A stretch of 64,000 bases of DNA from Fluviispira vulneris (GCF_014281055.1 NZ_JACRSE010000002.1:186001-250000), one strand, 5' to 3'. Positions 44,585-53,675 are shown, numbered from the stretch's first letter. Program-made: numbers and translations. The notes: a model not told the origin generated them from the letters alone.

Positions 44585-46273
44585 TTAAGCGATTGGGAAG
44601 TTTCTTTTGCCACTGCTGTCAGTTGGCTTTTTAGAAGCTCCGCCTCTTCCGCCGAAACCGCCACGTTCAGAGCGATTGCTGGAAGTTGAGTAGCCGCCTC
44701 TTTTTTCGCCACGGTCTCCACCGCGATCACCGCCACGTCCGCCGCCGAATCCACCGCGATCACCGCCGCGTCCGCCGCCGAATCCACCACGGTCACCACC
44801 GCGTCCGCCGCCAAAGCCGCCACGTCCGCCGCCGAATCCACCACGGGAGGAACGACCACCACGGTCTGAGCCAAATTTGGAGGAATCAACGTTTGTGCCG
44901 AACTCTGTTTTGAAGGCAGGTGAAATGTCTTCTACGTGTAAGCTCTTGCCAAGTTGGCGAGAAGCTTCAGATTTGAGAACATTTGCGAGAACTTCTTTGA
45001 GCTTATCGCTTTCAAGATTAGCCACAAGGTTTTCAACGGAGTGATCAATATATTCTTGAGATTCAATGCTATTTGCATTGATACGGAATAACATATTGTT
45101 TAAAAATTGCGATGCAATTTTCTTCGCATTTGGCAACTCAATACGAGTTGGATTGATTTTTACTTTGCTACAAACAAATTGGAATTCACGACGTTCAATA
45201 TGGGTGATGATTGTCCATGCTTTACCTGTTGCGCCCGCGCGTCCTGTACGGCCTGCACGGTGTGTGTAAGTTTCAACATTTGTTGGCACAGTAAAGTTAA
45301 TAACGTGGGAAAGACCGCTGATATCGATCCCGCGCGCAGCAACGTCTGTTGCAACGAGGATACGAAGTTGACGATTCTTAAAGCGTTCCATTGTTTGGCT
45401 ACGATCATTTTGCGTCATTTCGCCATTCAATACGCCTGCAGCAAATCCTCTTTCAAGCAGAGCATTGTGAATATTGCGTGTTTCATCGCGAGTTTTACAG
45501 AAAATAATGGCATGCTCTGGATCATGATAAAGTAACAATCCTAAGAGAGCATCGAGGTTACGTCCCATTTTGACTTCAACGAAGCCATGCTCAATCAAGC
45601 CTGTGCTTGTATCTGTACTTGCAACTTTAACTTCAAAAGGATTTGCAACCATTTGGCGTGCAATATTTGTCACTTTTGGTGGGAATGTTGCAGAAAATAG
45701 TAAGGTTTGTGCTTTTTTACCAATAGCTTCTTTGATTTTAATAATGTCTTCAGCAAAGCCAAAATCGAGCATTTCGTCCATTTCGTCGAGGACGAGGATT
45801 TCAACGTTGCTCAGGCTAATAGCCCCTTGCTGCAAGAGGTCATTTAAACGACCTGGAGTTGCAACAACTGCATCCACACCGCGTTGAAGGGATGAAGTTT
45901 GAAAACGGTAGCTTTTTCCGCCAGTTATCGCTAAGATACGAAAACCTTGTGGTTTAAAATTTGCTTCAAAAACGTCGGAAACTTGTTGTGCAAGTTCACG
46001 AGTCGGAGTTAAGACAAGAAGTCTTGGTTTAGATGCCTGTGGTTTCCCAAGGCGTGCAAAAGCAGGCAAACCAAAAGCAAGAGTTTTGCCTGAGCCTGTA
46101 CGGCTTTGTGCAATCACGTCTCTTCCATCTAATACAGGTTTATAAGCTGCTTGTTGGATAGGGGTCGGTTTAGTAATACCTTGCGAAATAAGGCCTTCGC
46201 GAAGTGCTTCTGGCAATAAGTTAAAAATAGAAGACTCTTCTGTTGCAACAATACTGTTATTTGTCATTTGCAT
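44585..46273 (-). CDS. DEAD-box-family RNA helicase with RGG-repeat tail (DEMD variant)
   Basis: A 562-residue ATP-dependent RNA helicase. The core has GITKPTPIQQAA (Q motif), SRTGSGKT (57-64), PTRELAQQ, VLDEMDEML (motif II reads DEMD, 163-166, instead of DEAD), SAT (194-196), RGIDISGLSHVINF and HRAGRTGRAG. A C-terminal domain follows, and the last ~90 residues are a Gly/Arg tail of repeated RGGDRGGFGGG units that would bind RNA. Such proteins act in ribosome assembly, RNA decay and cold adaptation. A strong promoter lies at 46345-46374. A bidirectional terminator follows it. Confidence 0.95.
   Translation of the reverse strand: MQMTNNSIVATEESSIFNLLPEALREGLISQGITKPTPIQQAAYKPVLDGRDVIAQSRTGSGKTLAFGLPAFARLGKPQASKPRLLVLTPTRELAQQVSDVFEANFKPQGFRILAITGGKSYRFQTSSLQRGVDAVVATPGRLNDLLQQGAISLSNVEILVLDEMDEMLDFGFAEDIIKIKEAIGKKAQTLLFSATFPPKVTNIARQMVANPFEVKVASTDTSTGLIEHGFVEVKMGRNLDALLGLLLYHDPEHAIIFCKTRDETRNIHNALLERGFAAGVLNGEMTQNDRSQTMERFKNRQLRILVATDVAARGIDISGLSHVINFTVPTNVETYTHRAGRTGRAGATGKAWTIITHIERREFQFVCSKVKINPTRIELPNAKKIASQFLNNMLFRINANSIESQEYIDHSVENLVANLESDKLKEVLANVLKSEASRQLGKSLHVEDISPAFKTEFGTNVDSSKFGSDRGGRSSRGGFGGGRGGFGGGRGGDRGGFGGGRGGDRGGFGGGRGGDRGGDRGEKRGGYSTSSNRSERGGFGGRGGASKKPTDSSGKRNFPIA
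44721..44850 (-). repeat. 33-bp tandem repeats coding the RGG tail of the helicase
   Basis: About four imperfect 33-bp units encode the peptide RGGDRGGFGGG or close variants. They are locally very GC-rich against the AT-rich background. The number of units is likely to vary between strains. Confidence 0.8.
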
Positions 46274-46344
46274 CCCAAAAAATAAAGAAATAGAAGGGGT
46301 TAGCTACTAATAGCTAAATACACTCAGGCGAGAATTGAGAAAGA

Positions 46345-46374
46345 ATTATAAGAGCTTATTTAAAAGCTAGTCAA
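46345..46374 (-). promoter_or_regulatory. Sigma-70-like promoter for the RNA helicase gene
   Basis: On the minus strand TTGACT (46374-46369) and a perfect TATAAT (46350-46345) are 18 bp apart, about 70 bp before the ATG at 46273. This is the best promoter match in the window. A weaker second candidate on the same strand (TTGACA 46490-46485, GTTAAA-reading -10 near 46467-46462) would give a leader of about 185 bases. Confidence 0.6.
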
Positions 46375-46565
46375 ATTAATAGGTTGCGACATGCGCAATC
46401 CTAAAGTGTGCGCCCGTGCAACAAAAAGAGTTAGGTCTTTCTGAACCCCTGCCAGCTCATCGTTAAACTGTATAATAGGTGGGGTGTCAAGAGGGTTTTT
46501 TTTATAATTTAAAAATGCTATGGTAAGTTGGTTTTACAGGATTTGTTTTTGAAAGGAATATAACT

Positions 46566-46823
46566 ATGCAAAATCAAGAAGATATCAGGGCAGAATTGGA
46601 AAGATTGCGCGCAGAAAATGCTATCTTAAAAAGTGAGAAAAAATCGAGTCATAATAAAGAAATTTCATTTAAAATAGGTGAAAAAGGGGGATTGTCTGTT
46701 TATGGTCTTGGACGCTTTCCTGTTACCTTATATAAGGAACAATGGATCCGCTTATTAGATAAAGAAAAAGATATTAGAGAATACCTTAACAACAATGCGG
46801 ACAAACTAAAATCAAAAGAATAA
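46566..46823 (+). CDS. Small conserved-type protein, unknown function
   Basis: An 85-residue protein with a helical, charged N-terminus (QNQEDIRAELERLRAENAILKSEKK) that could form a short coiled coil, then a compact domain, SFKIGEKGGLSVYGLGRFPVTLYKEQWIRLL. The second part has the look of a small conserved family seen across bacteria, to the best of my recall; I know no function for it. GAAAGGAA precedes the ATG. It lies 19 bp before lepB, in the same direction, so the two are likely cotranscribed. A TATAAT at 46471-46476 on the + strand may belong to their promoter, but no good -35 was found. Confidence 0.6.
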   Translation: MQNQEDIRAELERLRAENAILKSEKKSSHNKEISFKIGEKGGLSVYGLGRFPVTLYKEQWIRLLDKEKDIREYLNNNADKLKSKE

Positions 46824-46842
46824 AAAGATCGGCAATTTTTTA

Positions 46843-47535
46843 ATGAAATTTTTCAAAGAAATAAAAGAAATTTTAATAATTCTTGCCTTAATTGTTTTTT
46901 TTCGCTCAAGTATTTTAAATTGGTATCTTATCCCATCGAGTTCTATGCTTCCTACTTTAAAAATAGGTGATCACGTCGTTGTGAATAAACTTTCCTATGG
47001 TTTAATGTTTCCATTTATGGAAAAAAGATTAATCAATTGGAGCTCACCCAAGCGTGGAGATTTAGTGGTTTTTCAAGGTCCACTGCGCGAAGGGGGGCAA
47101 ACTATTCTGAAAAGAGTTGTCGGTATTGCAGGTGATACTATCTCATTTACCGATGGAATATTGACAGTGAATAATAAACCAGCCCAAAATATTCAAGATA
47201 TGGATAGAAGTATTCTGAAAGATATTGGAGGAATCGAAAAATCTGAGGATTATAATATTTTTATTGAATCTGGCTTTAGCCAATATCCTCATAAAATATT
47301 AAGAAAAAAAATGGGTGGTCTTTCTCTGGAGGAAAGCAAGTCATGGGTTGTGCCTGAGGGAAAAATCTTTTGTATAGGTGACAATCGTGATAATTCATAT
47401 GACAGTCGTTTTTGGGGACCTGTAGATGAAAAAAGTGTTTATGGTAGAGCATTATTTATAACTTATTCTACAGGTGATCAAGGAACTTGGCCGAATTTAA
47501 GAAACGATCGTTGGTTTTTGAAATTAACGAATTAG
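46843..47535 (+). CDS. lepB: Signal peptidase I
   Basis: Cleaves Sec and Tat signal peptides at the outer face of the inner membrane. The 230-residue product has one N-terminal membrane helix (residues ~8-25), the nucleophile box IPSSSMLPTL (Ser34), the general-base box TILKRVVGIAGD (Lys90), and the C-terminal GDNRDNSYDSRFWGPV. The insertion between boxes D and E is of normal size. It follows the small protein by 19 bp and converges on the glycerate kinase gene, with a 12-bp gap. Confidence 0.96.
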   Translation: MKFFKEIKEILIILALIVFFRSSILNWYLIPSSSMLPTLKIGDHVVVNKLSYGLMFPFMEKRLINWSSPKRGDLVVFQGPLREGGQTILKRVVGIAGDTISFTDGILTVNNKPAQNIQDMDRSILKDIGGIEKSEDYNIFIESGFSQYPHKILRKKMGGLSLEESKSWVVPEGKIFCIGDNRDNSYDSRFWGPVDEKSVYGRALFITYSTGDQGTWPNLRNDRWFLKLTN

Positions 47536-47547
47536 TGATTTTAAAAG

Positions 47548-48711
47548 TTAATGACCTTTGCTGCTTTTTTTACTTATTCTTTCTGCAAGATCTTGCCCAA
47601 TATTAAAAAGTTTTATTTTTGAATTGCGCATTATCTCGTTTGTTGTTTGTCCACTTTGATGCTCTTCTAAAAGAGTTATTATATCTGACAGTCCAAGTTT
47701 ATTTTTAAATTCAGAACGATTTCCTGTAACTTTACCAAACACGCCGATTAATTTTTGTTCACTTTTCATTGCAAGTTGTGAAACTGTACTCACAGCTTTG
47801 CCGTATAAAGTTAAATCATCTAAACTTCCTTCTCCACAAACAATAAGATCAGATCCTGAAAAACTTGGAGCGAGTGCAATAACTTTAGCGATTTTTTTTG
47901 AACCCATTTCTATTTTTAAATTAGGAAAAACTGCAGATAATCCAATGCAAATACCTCCTCCTGCTCCCATAAAAGCTTCATCGAGACGAGGGATATATGG
48001 AAATGCTTGTTTTAATTTATTCCAAAAAATTTGAATTCTTTTTTCTATAATTGGAATGGAAGAGTCCTTGGCCCCTTTTTGTTTTAAAAAAGAAAGGAGT
48101 GAGACACCTGGGCCAGCTGCTGGTGCATTTACATCACATAAAACAATTATTTTACATTTTTTGACATATTCTGGCAGTTCCTCTTTTGCAAAAGAATCAA
48201 TTTTCTCCATATTATCTAAACAAGGTTTTAAGCGATTGCCATGCACATCATAGGCAGACAAGCCAAACGCACTCGCAATTCCCCAGCCAGCATCAACAGT
48301 TAAAGTTCCACCAATGCACAACCATATTTCTTGCGGGCGCAATGGAAAAGCTTTTTGCAAAAGCTTACCAAAGCCCCAAGTATTGGCTTGGAAAAGGCCT
48401 TCTTCAGTGGCTAAAGCTCTCGAATTTCCTAATACTTCTGCTGATTCTAGAACTGCAAGTCTTCTTGCATTTTGCCAAAATACGTTTGCTTCAGCGGGTT
48501 TGCCGAGTAAATCACAAACTTCCACTCTGAGCGACTCCATTCCTAAACTTGCAGCAAGAAGAACCGCACTTCCTTCCCCTCCATCTGCCATGGGGCGGTG
48601 AATAATTTCAATTTTTGGATTGCGATTACGTATCCCATCTGCGACGAGCTCACAGACTTGTCGTGCGGTAAATGTTCCTTTGAATTTGTCAAACGCAAGT
48701 ACGACACGCAT
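47548..48711 (-). CDS. glxK: Glycerate 2-kinase
   Basis: A 387-residue member of the GarK/GlxK family (PF02595), which phosphorylates D-glycerate to 2-phosphoglycerate. It opens with AFDKFKGTFTARQVCELVADGIR and has the motifs RPMADGGEGSAVLLAA, LCIGGTLTVDAGWGIASAFG and GAGGGICIGLSAV. DLIVCGEGSLDDLTLYGKAV follows, then GVFGKV. AGGAG stands eight bases before the ATG. The neighbouring glyA (serine-glycine interconversion) gives a loose link to C2/C3 metabolism. Confidence 0.93.
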   Translation of the reverse strand: MRVVLAFDKFKGTFTARQVCELVADGIRNRNPKIEIIHRPMADGGEGSAVLLAASLGMESLRVEVCDLLGKPAEANVFWQNARRLAVLESAEVLGNSRALATEEGLFQANTWGFGKLLQKAFPLRPQEIWLCIGGTLTVDAGWGIASAFGLSAYDVHGNRLKPCLDNMEKIDSFAKEELPEYVKKCKIIVLCDVNAPAAGPGVSLLSFLKQKGAKDSSIPIIEKRIQIFWNKLKQAFPYIPRLDEAFMGAGGGICIGLSAVFPNLKIEMGSKKIAKVIALAPSFSGSDLIVCGEGSLDDLTLYGKAVSTVSQLAMKSEQKLIGVFGKVTGNRSEFKNKLGLSDIITLLEEHQSGQTTNEIMRNSKIKLFNIGQDLAERISKKSSKGH

Positions 48712-48863
48712 GTGTGAATCTCCTACTGACCATTGGAGCTAAAATATGGTATACCAGTGACACAATGCAGTATATGATGAAAATGCCACTTGTTCAAAAG
48801 TTACTCTAAATTGTGCATTGCTTTTATCATTCCTCTTTGTTAAAGAAGCCTAAGCAGAGGTAT

Positions 48864-48893
48864 TTGTTAGTAACACTACAAACTGCTTAGTAT
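48864..48893 (+). promoter_or_regulatory. Possible sigma-70 promoter for acpP
   Basis: TTGTTA (48864-48869) and TAGTAT (48888-48893) are 18 bp apart, leaving a leader of about 30 bases before the ATG at 48931. GGGGTATC acts as the ribosome site. Confidence 0.4.
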
Positions 48894-48930
48894 TTTTAAA
48901 GCGATTAATTATTCTTTTGGGGTATCTAAA

Positions 48931-49182
48931 ATGGACAATCAACACGATGCAAAACAACTTGAATCTAAACTTATAAAAATTGTTGCTGAGAAGTTGAGCA
49001 TAGAGGAAAAAAACGTAACTGCAGCTTCCCGATTTCAAGAAGACCTTGGCGCAGATTCACTTGACATCGTTGAACTCCTCATGGAAATTGAAGAAGAGTT
49101 TGGTGTAAATATTTCTGACGACGAGTCAGAGCGTCTTAAAACAGTTGGTGATGCAGTTAAATTCATCACTGCAAAGCTCTAA
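48931..49182 (+). CDS. acpP: Acyl carrier protein
   Basis: An 83-residue acidic four-helix carrier of growing acyl chains. The phosphopantetheine attachment motif is GADSLDIVELLMEIEEEF with Ser43. It is a little longer at the N-terminus than E. coli ACP (78). It stands alone with its own terminator, so it is probably transcribed as a single gene. It also could supply acyl groups to the LuxE-LuxC-like enzyme at 5751, but this is inference. Confidence 0.96.
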   Translation: MDNQHDAKQLESKLIKIVAEKLSIEEKNVTAASRFQEDLGADSLDIVELLMEIEEEFGVNISDDESERLKTVGDAVKFITAKL

Positions 49183-49199
49183 AAGCTAAGCTTCAAATT

Positions 49200-49228
49200 A
49201 GGCACCTTTTCTGGTGCCTTTTTTTTTG
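49200..49228 (+). terminator. Intrinsic terminator of acpP
   Basis: AGGCACC (49200-49206) pairs with GGTGCCT (49213-49219) around TTTTCT, followed by about nine T. It is a textbook terminator 18 bases after the acpP stop. Confidence 0.9.
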
Positions 49229-49282
49229 ATTTTTTTAAGCTTATTTTCCTTAATAAACCTTTGTTTCAATCGAGGACTTTTT

Positions 49283-49738
49283 ATGAAAATCGCTATTGCT
49301 GCGGATCATGCAGGTAAAGAACTTAAAAGCTATGTAATCGACTTTTTAACACTTACAAATCACCAAGTGCTAGATTACGGGGTGGCATCAGATTCCTCAG
49401 CATCAGTTGACTATCCTGATTATGCTGACATAGTTGCTTCCGAGGTTTCCGCAAGTCGCTGTGACAGAGGAATACTTATCTGTGGCACTGGAATCGGTAT
49501 GTGTATTACTGCCAATAAATTTCCTTTGGTCAGAGCTGCGGTTGTCAATGATGAATTTACTGCAAGAATGAGTCGAGCGCACAATGATGCAAATATCATG
49601 TGCTTAGGCTCAAGAATAGTGAACTATCAAAGAGCAATCGACTTTGTAAAAATTTGGCTTGCTACTGAATGTGAAGAAGGTCGCCACAGAAGTAGAATTA
49701 ATAAAGTTACAGCCATTGAAAAGAGGTTAGCACAATGA
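49283..49738 (+). CDS. rpiB: Ribose-5-phosphate isomerase B
   Basis: Interconverts ribose 5-phosphate and ribulose 5-phosphate. Starting at ATG 49283 (GAGG eight bases ahead) it has 151 residues with [12 protein letters not shown] (His9), [16 protein letters not shown] (catalytic Cys67) and [14 protein letters not shown] (His100). Length matches RpiB. The upstream reading from 49214 passes through the terminator region and lacks a ribosome site. The stop overlaps the glyA start by four bases (ATGA), so the two are translationally coupled. Confidence 0.95.
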   Translation: MKIAIAADHAGKELKSYVIDFLTLTNHQVLDYGVASDSSASVDYPDYADIVASEVSASRCDRGILICGTGIGMCITANKFPLVRAAVVNDEFTARMSRAHNDANIMCLGSRIVNYQRAIDFVKIWLATECEEGRHRSRINKVTAIEKRLAQ

Positions 49739-51021
49739 ATAAATTTCTTTCTTTTGAGAGAGCAAATATCTTAAATTCAGATCCTGAAATCGCTGATTTA
49801 TTTTCTAAAGAAAGTGCTCGATTGAATGAAGGTTTAGAATTAATAGCTTCTGAAAACGTGGCAAGTCCAGCTGTTTTATCTGCATTAAGCAGTGTTTTAT
49901 CTAATAAATATGCAGAAGGATATCCGGGAAGACGTTATTACGGCGGATGCGAATTCAATGATAAAGTTGAACAAATAGCTATTGATCGGGTAAAAAAAAT
50001 ATACGGAGCAGAACACGCAAATGTTCAGCCTCACAGTGGAGCACAGGCGAATCAAGCTGTGTTTCTTGCATTTTTAAAGCCAGGTGAAACATTTTTAGGT
50101 ATGAATTTATCACATGGTGGGCACTTAACTCATGGTTCTCCGGTAAATATATCTGGAATGTATTACAAAGCTGAATCTTATGGAGTGAATGCTCAAGGTT
50201 TTATTGACTACGAAGAAGTTGCGCAAAAAGCCAGAGAATGCAAACCCAAAATAATAATTGCTGGAGCAAGTGCTTATTCACGTGCGCTCGATTTTGCAAA
50301 ATTCAGAGAAATTGCCGATGAAGTGGGAGCCTATCTTATGGTAGATATGGCCCATATTGCAGGATTGGTTGCCGGTGGCCAGCATTTAAGTCCAGTTCCA
50401 TTTGCCGATTTTGTCACAACTACAACTCATAAAACATTACGTGGACCTCGCGGTGGTGTGATTTTGTGTAAAGAAAAATACGCCAAAGCTATCGATAAAG
50501 CAGTGTTTCCTGGTTTACAGGGTGGGCCTCTTATGCATGTTATCGGTGCAAAAGCAGTTGCATTTGGTGAGGCGTTGCAACCTTCTTTTAGGAATTATGC
50601 TGAGCAAGTAGTAATTAATGCACGTGTATTAGCTGAAACTCTTATTGCAAATTCTGTTTCTTTAGTGTCTGGAGGAACAGATAACCATCTTATTTTAATT
50701 GATTTAAAAGATTCTCCATTAAGTGGTAAAGATGCTGAAGAGAGACTTGCAAAAATAGAATTAACAGTAAATAAAAATAGTGTTCCTAATGATCCACGTA
50801 AACCTATGGTTACAAGTGGAGTGCGGATAGGAACACCTGCAGTTACAACCCGTGGACTTGTTGCTGCCGATATGAAAGTGCTTGGAGAAGCAATTGCAAT
50901 GGCGCTTAAAAATGATGATTCTTTATTGCAAAAAGCAAAAGATAAAGTCGTTTCATTGTGTAAAAAATATCCTTTATACGATGGTGCTCTCCACAATTCA
51001 GGATACGTAGCTCCTAATTGA
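49735..51021 (+). CDS. glyA: Serine hydroxymethyltransferase
   Basis: Converts serine and tetrahydrofolate to glycine and methylene-THF with PLP. The 428-residue product has [51 protein letters not shown], and the PLP lysine in [14 protein letters not shown] (Lys233). [10 protein letters not shown] near the C-terminus completes the signature. Length is typical. Translational coupling to rpiB and a 16-bp gap to nrdR indicate one operon. Confidence 0.97.
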   Translation: MNKFLSFERANILNSDPEIADLFSKESARLNEGLELIASENVASPAVLSALSSVLSNKYAEGYPGRRYYGGCEFNDKVEQIAIDRVKKIYGAEHANVQPHSGAQANQAVFLAFLKPGETFLGMNLSHGGHLTHGSPVNISGMYYKAESYGVNAQGFIDYEEVAQKARECKPKIIIAGASAYSRALDFAKFREIADEVGAYLMVDMAHIAGLVAGGQHLSPVPFADFVTTTTHKTLRGPRGGVILCKEKYAKAIDKAVFPGLQGGPLMHVIGAKAVAFGEALQPSFRNYAEQVVINARVLAETLIANSVSLVSGGTDNHLILIDLKDSPLSGKDAEERLAKIELTVNKNSVPNDPRKPMVTSGVRIGTPAVTTRGLVAADMKVLGEAIAMALKNDDSLLQKAKDKVVSLCKKYPLYDGALHNSGYVAPN

Positions 51022-51037
51022 GGATTTTTAATAAAGT

Positions 51038-51547
51038 ATGAAGTGTCGCCAATGTCAAAATCCGGAAAGTAAGGTCCTTGAAAGCAGAGAAAGTCGTGAT
51101 GGACGTACTGTGAGGCGAAGAAGGGAATGTATTAAGTGTGGCTATCGTTTTACTACATTTGAACGTTCAGAAGAGCAGCCTTTATACATAATTAAGCGAG
51201 ATGGTACGCGGGAACTTTTCAATCGAGAAAAACTATTAAAAAGTATGAGTATCGCTTGCCAAAAGCGTTCCGTAAGTTCTAAGAGCTTAGATGCGATTTC
51301 GGATTGGGTCGAATGCGCTTGTCACTCATCGGATGACGAAGTGACATCGCAGAAAATAGGAGAGCTCGTCCTAGAAGCTCTCTTAAAACTTGATCCTGTT
51401 GCCTATGTTCGTTTTGCTTCTGTGTATAGAGCATTTTCAAGTCCTGAAGACTTTGTTTTGGAGCTGAAACAGTTAACTGAAAAGGCACAAAATAAAACCG
51501 ATTTTTCATTGGATCTTCATAAGGATAGTGAGTCAATACATTCATAG
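51038..51547 (+). CDS. nrdR: Transcriptional regulator NrdR
   Basis: A repressor of ribonucleotide reductase genes. It has a zinc ribbon (CRQC at 3-6 and CIKC at 31-34) with GYRFTTFER, then an ATP-cone domain (residues ~49-140) beginning IIKRDGTRELFNREKLLKSM. Length 169 fits the family (150-170). It is the third gene after rpiB and glyA, 16 bp past glyA. glyA-nrdR adjacency is common in other bacteria. Confidence 0.97.
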   Translation: MKCRQCQNPESKVLESRESRDGRTVRRRRECIKCGYRFTTFERSEEQPLYIIKRDGTRELFNREKLLKSMSIACQKRSVSSKSLDAISDWVECACHSSDDEVTSQKIGELVLEALLKLDPVAYVRFASVYRAFSSPEDFVLELKQLTEKAQNKTDFSLDLHKDSESIHS

Positions 51548-51581
51548 GAGCTCTTTTTAGCATGCAGCTTGAGGTTCTCTT

Positions 51582-51914
51582 ATGTCAATTGGTAAGCTCC
51601 AAGATATTGGATTAGTTTTATCAAACAATAGTTATGAAAATTTATTAAAAGTACAAAGTAGTTTTTCTGACTCTATTCTGGAAATAGGTTCAATTGCGCT
51701 TGCAAAAATTCGCTTTACTATTACGCATTTTCCTAAAAATAATCCAAATAAAACATTAGCTGAAATAATGAATATACCGCATACTTATAATCATGTGATC
51801 CTGAAGTATTATAGTGCAGGAATATGGATTGAAGTAGAGTTCGATCAATCGATCAAGGCTATTGCTTCTTTGCTTAAATCTATGTTACCTAATTATATTC
51901 AGGCTCGTAAATAA
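51582..51914 (+). CDS. Hypothetical protein
   Basis: A 110-residue protein I do not recognise. It is predicted cytoplasmic and mixed alpha/beta, with no membrane segment, Cys motif or repeats. It begins 34 bp after nrdR with GAGG upstream of the ATG. Probably a member of the rpiB-glyA-nrdR transcript and followed by another unknown gene in the same direction. Confidence 0.55.
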   Translation: MSIGKLQDIGLVLSNNSYENLLKVQSSFSDSILEIGSIALAKIRFTITHFPKNNPNKTLAEIMNIPHTYNHVILKYYSAGIWIEVEFDQSIKAIASLLKSMLPNYIQARK

Positions 51915-51948
51915 ACGGCTTTATCAATTCAGGAATAAAATACAAACT

Positions 51949-53577
51949 ATGTCATTTGATCTGCAAAAACAAAATGTTGCGGTTCATGCCTCTCGCCTCA
52001 ATCCAGAATTCAGAAAAGCAATTCAATCAGAGTCGGGTGTCGCGCAATTGAAACGAACGAAATCTCCCCAAAGTATACGAACGTCTCAATTTGCAGATGA
52101 GCAAAATTTGTGTCTAAAAGAAGAAACGAGTCTTATCTCTGACTCTCGCATTTATGCACTTAAGAAGCGCTTACTTGCCCCTATGTGGTGGGTTGAAGGT
52201 ATATTGTTAAGCTTAGGCTCAAAAGAAGCTTGGTTTGACTCTATGGTTTCAAAAAGAGCTGGTAAAATAATTGCTGCTCCAGCAAATGTGAATGCTAAAA
52301 ATATTATCCATATGTTTGCTATATGGCATGAAGCTTTATCTCGTATATTTACGATGCATAATGAAGAGAGTAATTTACGTTTCCAGATCAATAAATATCT
52401 TGTTGGCACACAAAAAGATGTTTTTGAAACTTGTAAACAATTGGAAACAATTTGGTCGACACCTTTAAAATTATTTGAAGTTAAAACTTCAAAAAAATCT
52501 AAATCATTGGCTCTCTCCAAAGCAGGAAGTCTTGGTTTTATTCGGCATGCGCAGATTGAAAATGATGTCGATGGTATTTGGCTGACTTTGACTTTATCGC
52601 AAAGTTTTCGTGATTTTTATGCTCCACAAGAAATTTCTTTAGATAACTCCTACTCTCGACCTGCATTTGTCAGTATAAATCCAGTCGTTATTCAATCTAT
52701 GGGCCGTAAAGCCAGTGTTAAAAAAATATTAAATTATTTATTTCTTGAATATTCAAAACAAAATCAAATCGATAGTCAATTAAATTGGAATTCTATTCAT
52801 ATTGAAAGCAAAAATATTTCTTCCTTTCATAAAGAAATTCTTTTAAGTGTTCCCGCCCTCTATGATCACGGCGTTTTAGGTTGGAGTATTGCTGCCCCCA
52901 ATATAAAACTTTCTGAATTGAAACAAAAAATGTCTGAAAATGCTGAGCAGTCAAATGGTAATTTAGGCGCTATTGTTTATTGCTGGCAACTTTCCGATCA
53001 AGCAAAAGAGGCTCAGGATTTAGAGTATGCGTTGGGTGAAAAGTTAATGGCGCTAGCACCTCAGACAATTGCCATAAAATCCAATCATATGATCCCTAAA
53101 AAAAGAGTTATTCTTGGGAAAATAAGTGAAAATTCTACTTTATTTCCTGAACCCCCTGCGGATCAATTGAAAAAAGCACGCATAGAAAAGGCGCTTAAAA
53201 CAGCTAAGGTGACAAAAGTTTTAAAAAATGCTAGAATCGAAAAAGTAACACTTGAAAAAGAATTATCTGAAAAAGAAGAAATTTTAGTTAAATCACCCGT
53301 TAAGAAATTAGCTCCGCAGACTTTATTTGATAATAATTCGGTTAATGTAATTGAAAAAAAAGAGCCAAAAATTCTTATTAAAAAGAAAGTCACCTTACCT
53401 AAAGTCACTCTTTCAGACAATGATTTTATAATATTGGTTTCGGAATTTTATGAATCATTAAAACCATTGCAGAAAAAAGCATTTGAACGCGAAAGAGCAG
53501 GAATGACACCCGATCAATTTAGAGCGTATATGACGCCTATTTTGCAAAGAAAAAAGCCAGCGAAGCTGAAAAAGTAG
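51949..53577 (+). CDS. Hypothetical protein with Lys/Glu-rich tail
   Basis: A 542-residue protein with no family I recognise. The first ~370 residues look globular, with segments such as WWVEGILLSLGSKEAWFDSMV and SILALP-like hydrophobics; residues ~380-500 form a charged Lys/Glu region (ALKTAKVTKVLKNARIEK and KELSEKEEILVKS), and the end has FYESLKPLQKKAFERERAGMTPDQFRAYM. The start at 51949 avoids overlap with the previous gene; AGGAAT lies about 13 bases ahead, so the start is moderately supported. No signal peptide or membrane segment is clear. Confidence 0.5.
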   Translation: MSFDLQKQNVAVHASRLNPEFRKAIQSESGVAQLKRTKSPQSIRTSQFADEQNLCLKEETSLISDSRIYALKKRLLAPMWWVEGILLSLGSKEAWFDSMVSKRAGKIIAAPANVNAKNIIHMFAIWHEALSRIFTMHNEESNLRFQINKYLVGTQKDVFETCKQLETIWSTPLKLFEVKTSKKSKSLALSKAGSLGFIRHAQIENDVDGIWLTLTLSQSFRDFYAPQEISLDNSYSRPAFVSINPVVIQSMGRKASVKKILNYLFLEYSKQNQIDSQLNWNSIHIESKNISSFHKEILLSVPALYDHGVLGWSIAAPNIKLSELKQKMSENAEQSNGNLGAIVYCWQLSDQAKEAQDLEYALGEKLMALAPQTIAIKSNHMIPKKRVILGKISENSTLFPEPPADQLKKARIEKALKTAKVTKVLKNARIEKVTLEKELSEKEEILVKSPVKKLAPQTLFDNNSVNVIEKKEPKILIKKKVTLPKVTLSDNDFIILVSEFYESLKPLQKKAFERERAGMTPDQFRAYMTPILQRKKPAKLKK

Positions 53578-53605
53578 TTTAGTTTTATACCTGTGATTTT
53601 TTGCT

Positions 53606-53669
53606 TTAAACGAAACAAGTTCGCAATCTTTCTCTTAAACGAGAGACATTGCGAACTTGTTTCGTTTAA
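53606..53669. repeat. Long perfect inverted repeat between converging genes
   Basis: A 22-bp perfect arm (53606-53627) is complementary to 53648-53669, and the 20-base spacer contains a further six-pair stem (53629-53634 with 53641-53646, one pair G-U). The whole 64 bases fold into one hairpin with a single internal mismatch. No T-run follows on either side, so it is unlike an ordinary intrinsic terminator. It sits between two converging genes. Confidence 0.85.
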
Positions 53670-53675
53670 GAATAA

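Noticed and set aside
44700-44850. CRISPR-like regular repeats
   Set aside because: The period is 33 bp with no spacers; the repeats are in frame and encode the RGG tail.
44542-44889. Long Ala/Val-rich frame on the minus strand and Arg/His-rich frame (44686-44913) on the plus strand
   Set aside because: Both are by-products of the GC-rich RGG repeats of the helicase gene read in other frames; neither has a ribosome site or a protein-like composition.
46380-46560. Possible structured RNA gene (6S-like or tmRNA-like) between helicase and small gene
   Set aside because: Some GC-rich stems exist (ACCCC with GGGGT), but I could not fit a full known RNA; the region is better explained by promoters for the flanking genes.
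53606-53669. Terminal inverted repeat of an insertion sequence
   Set aside because: The two arms face each other only 20 bases apart and no transposase or target-site duplication is near.
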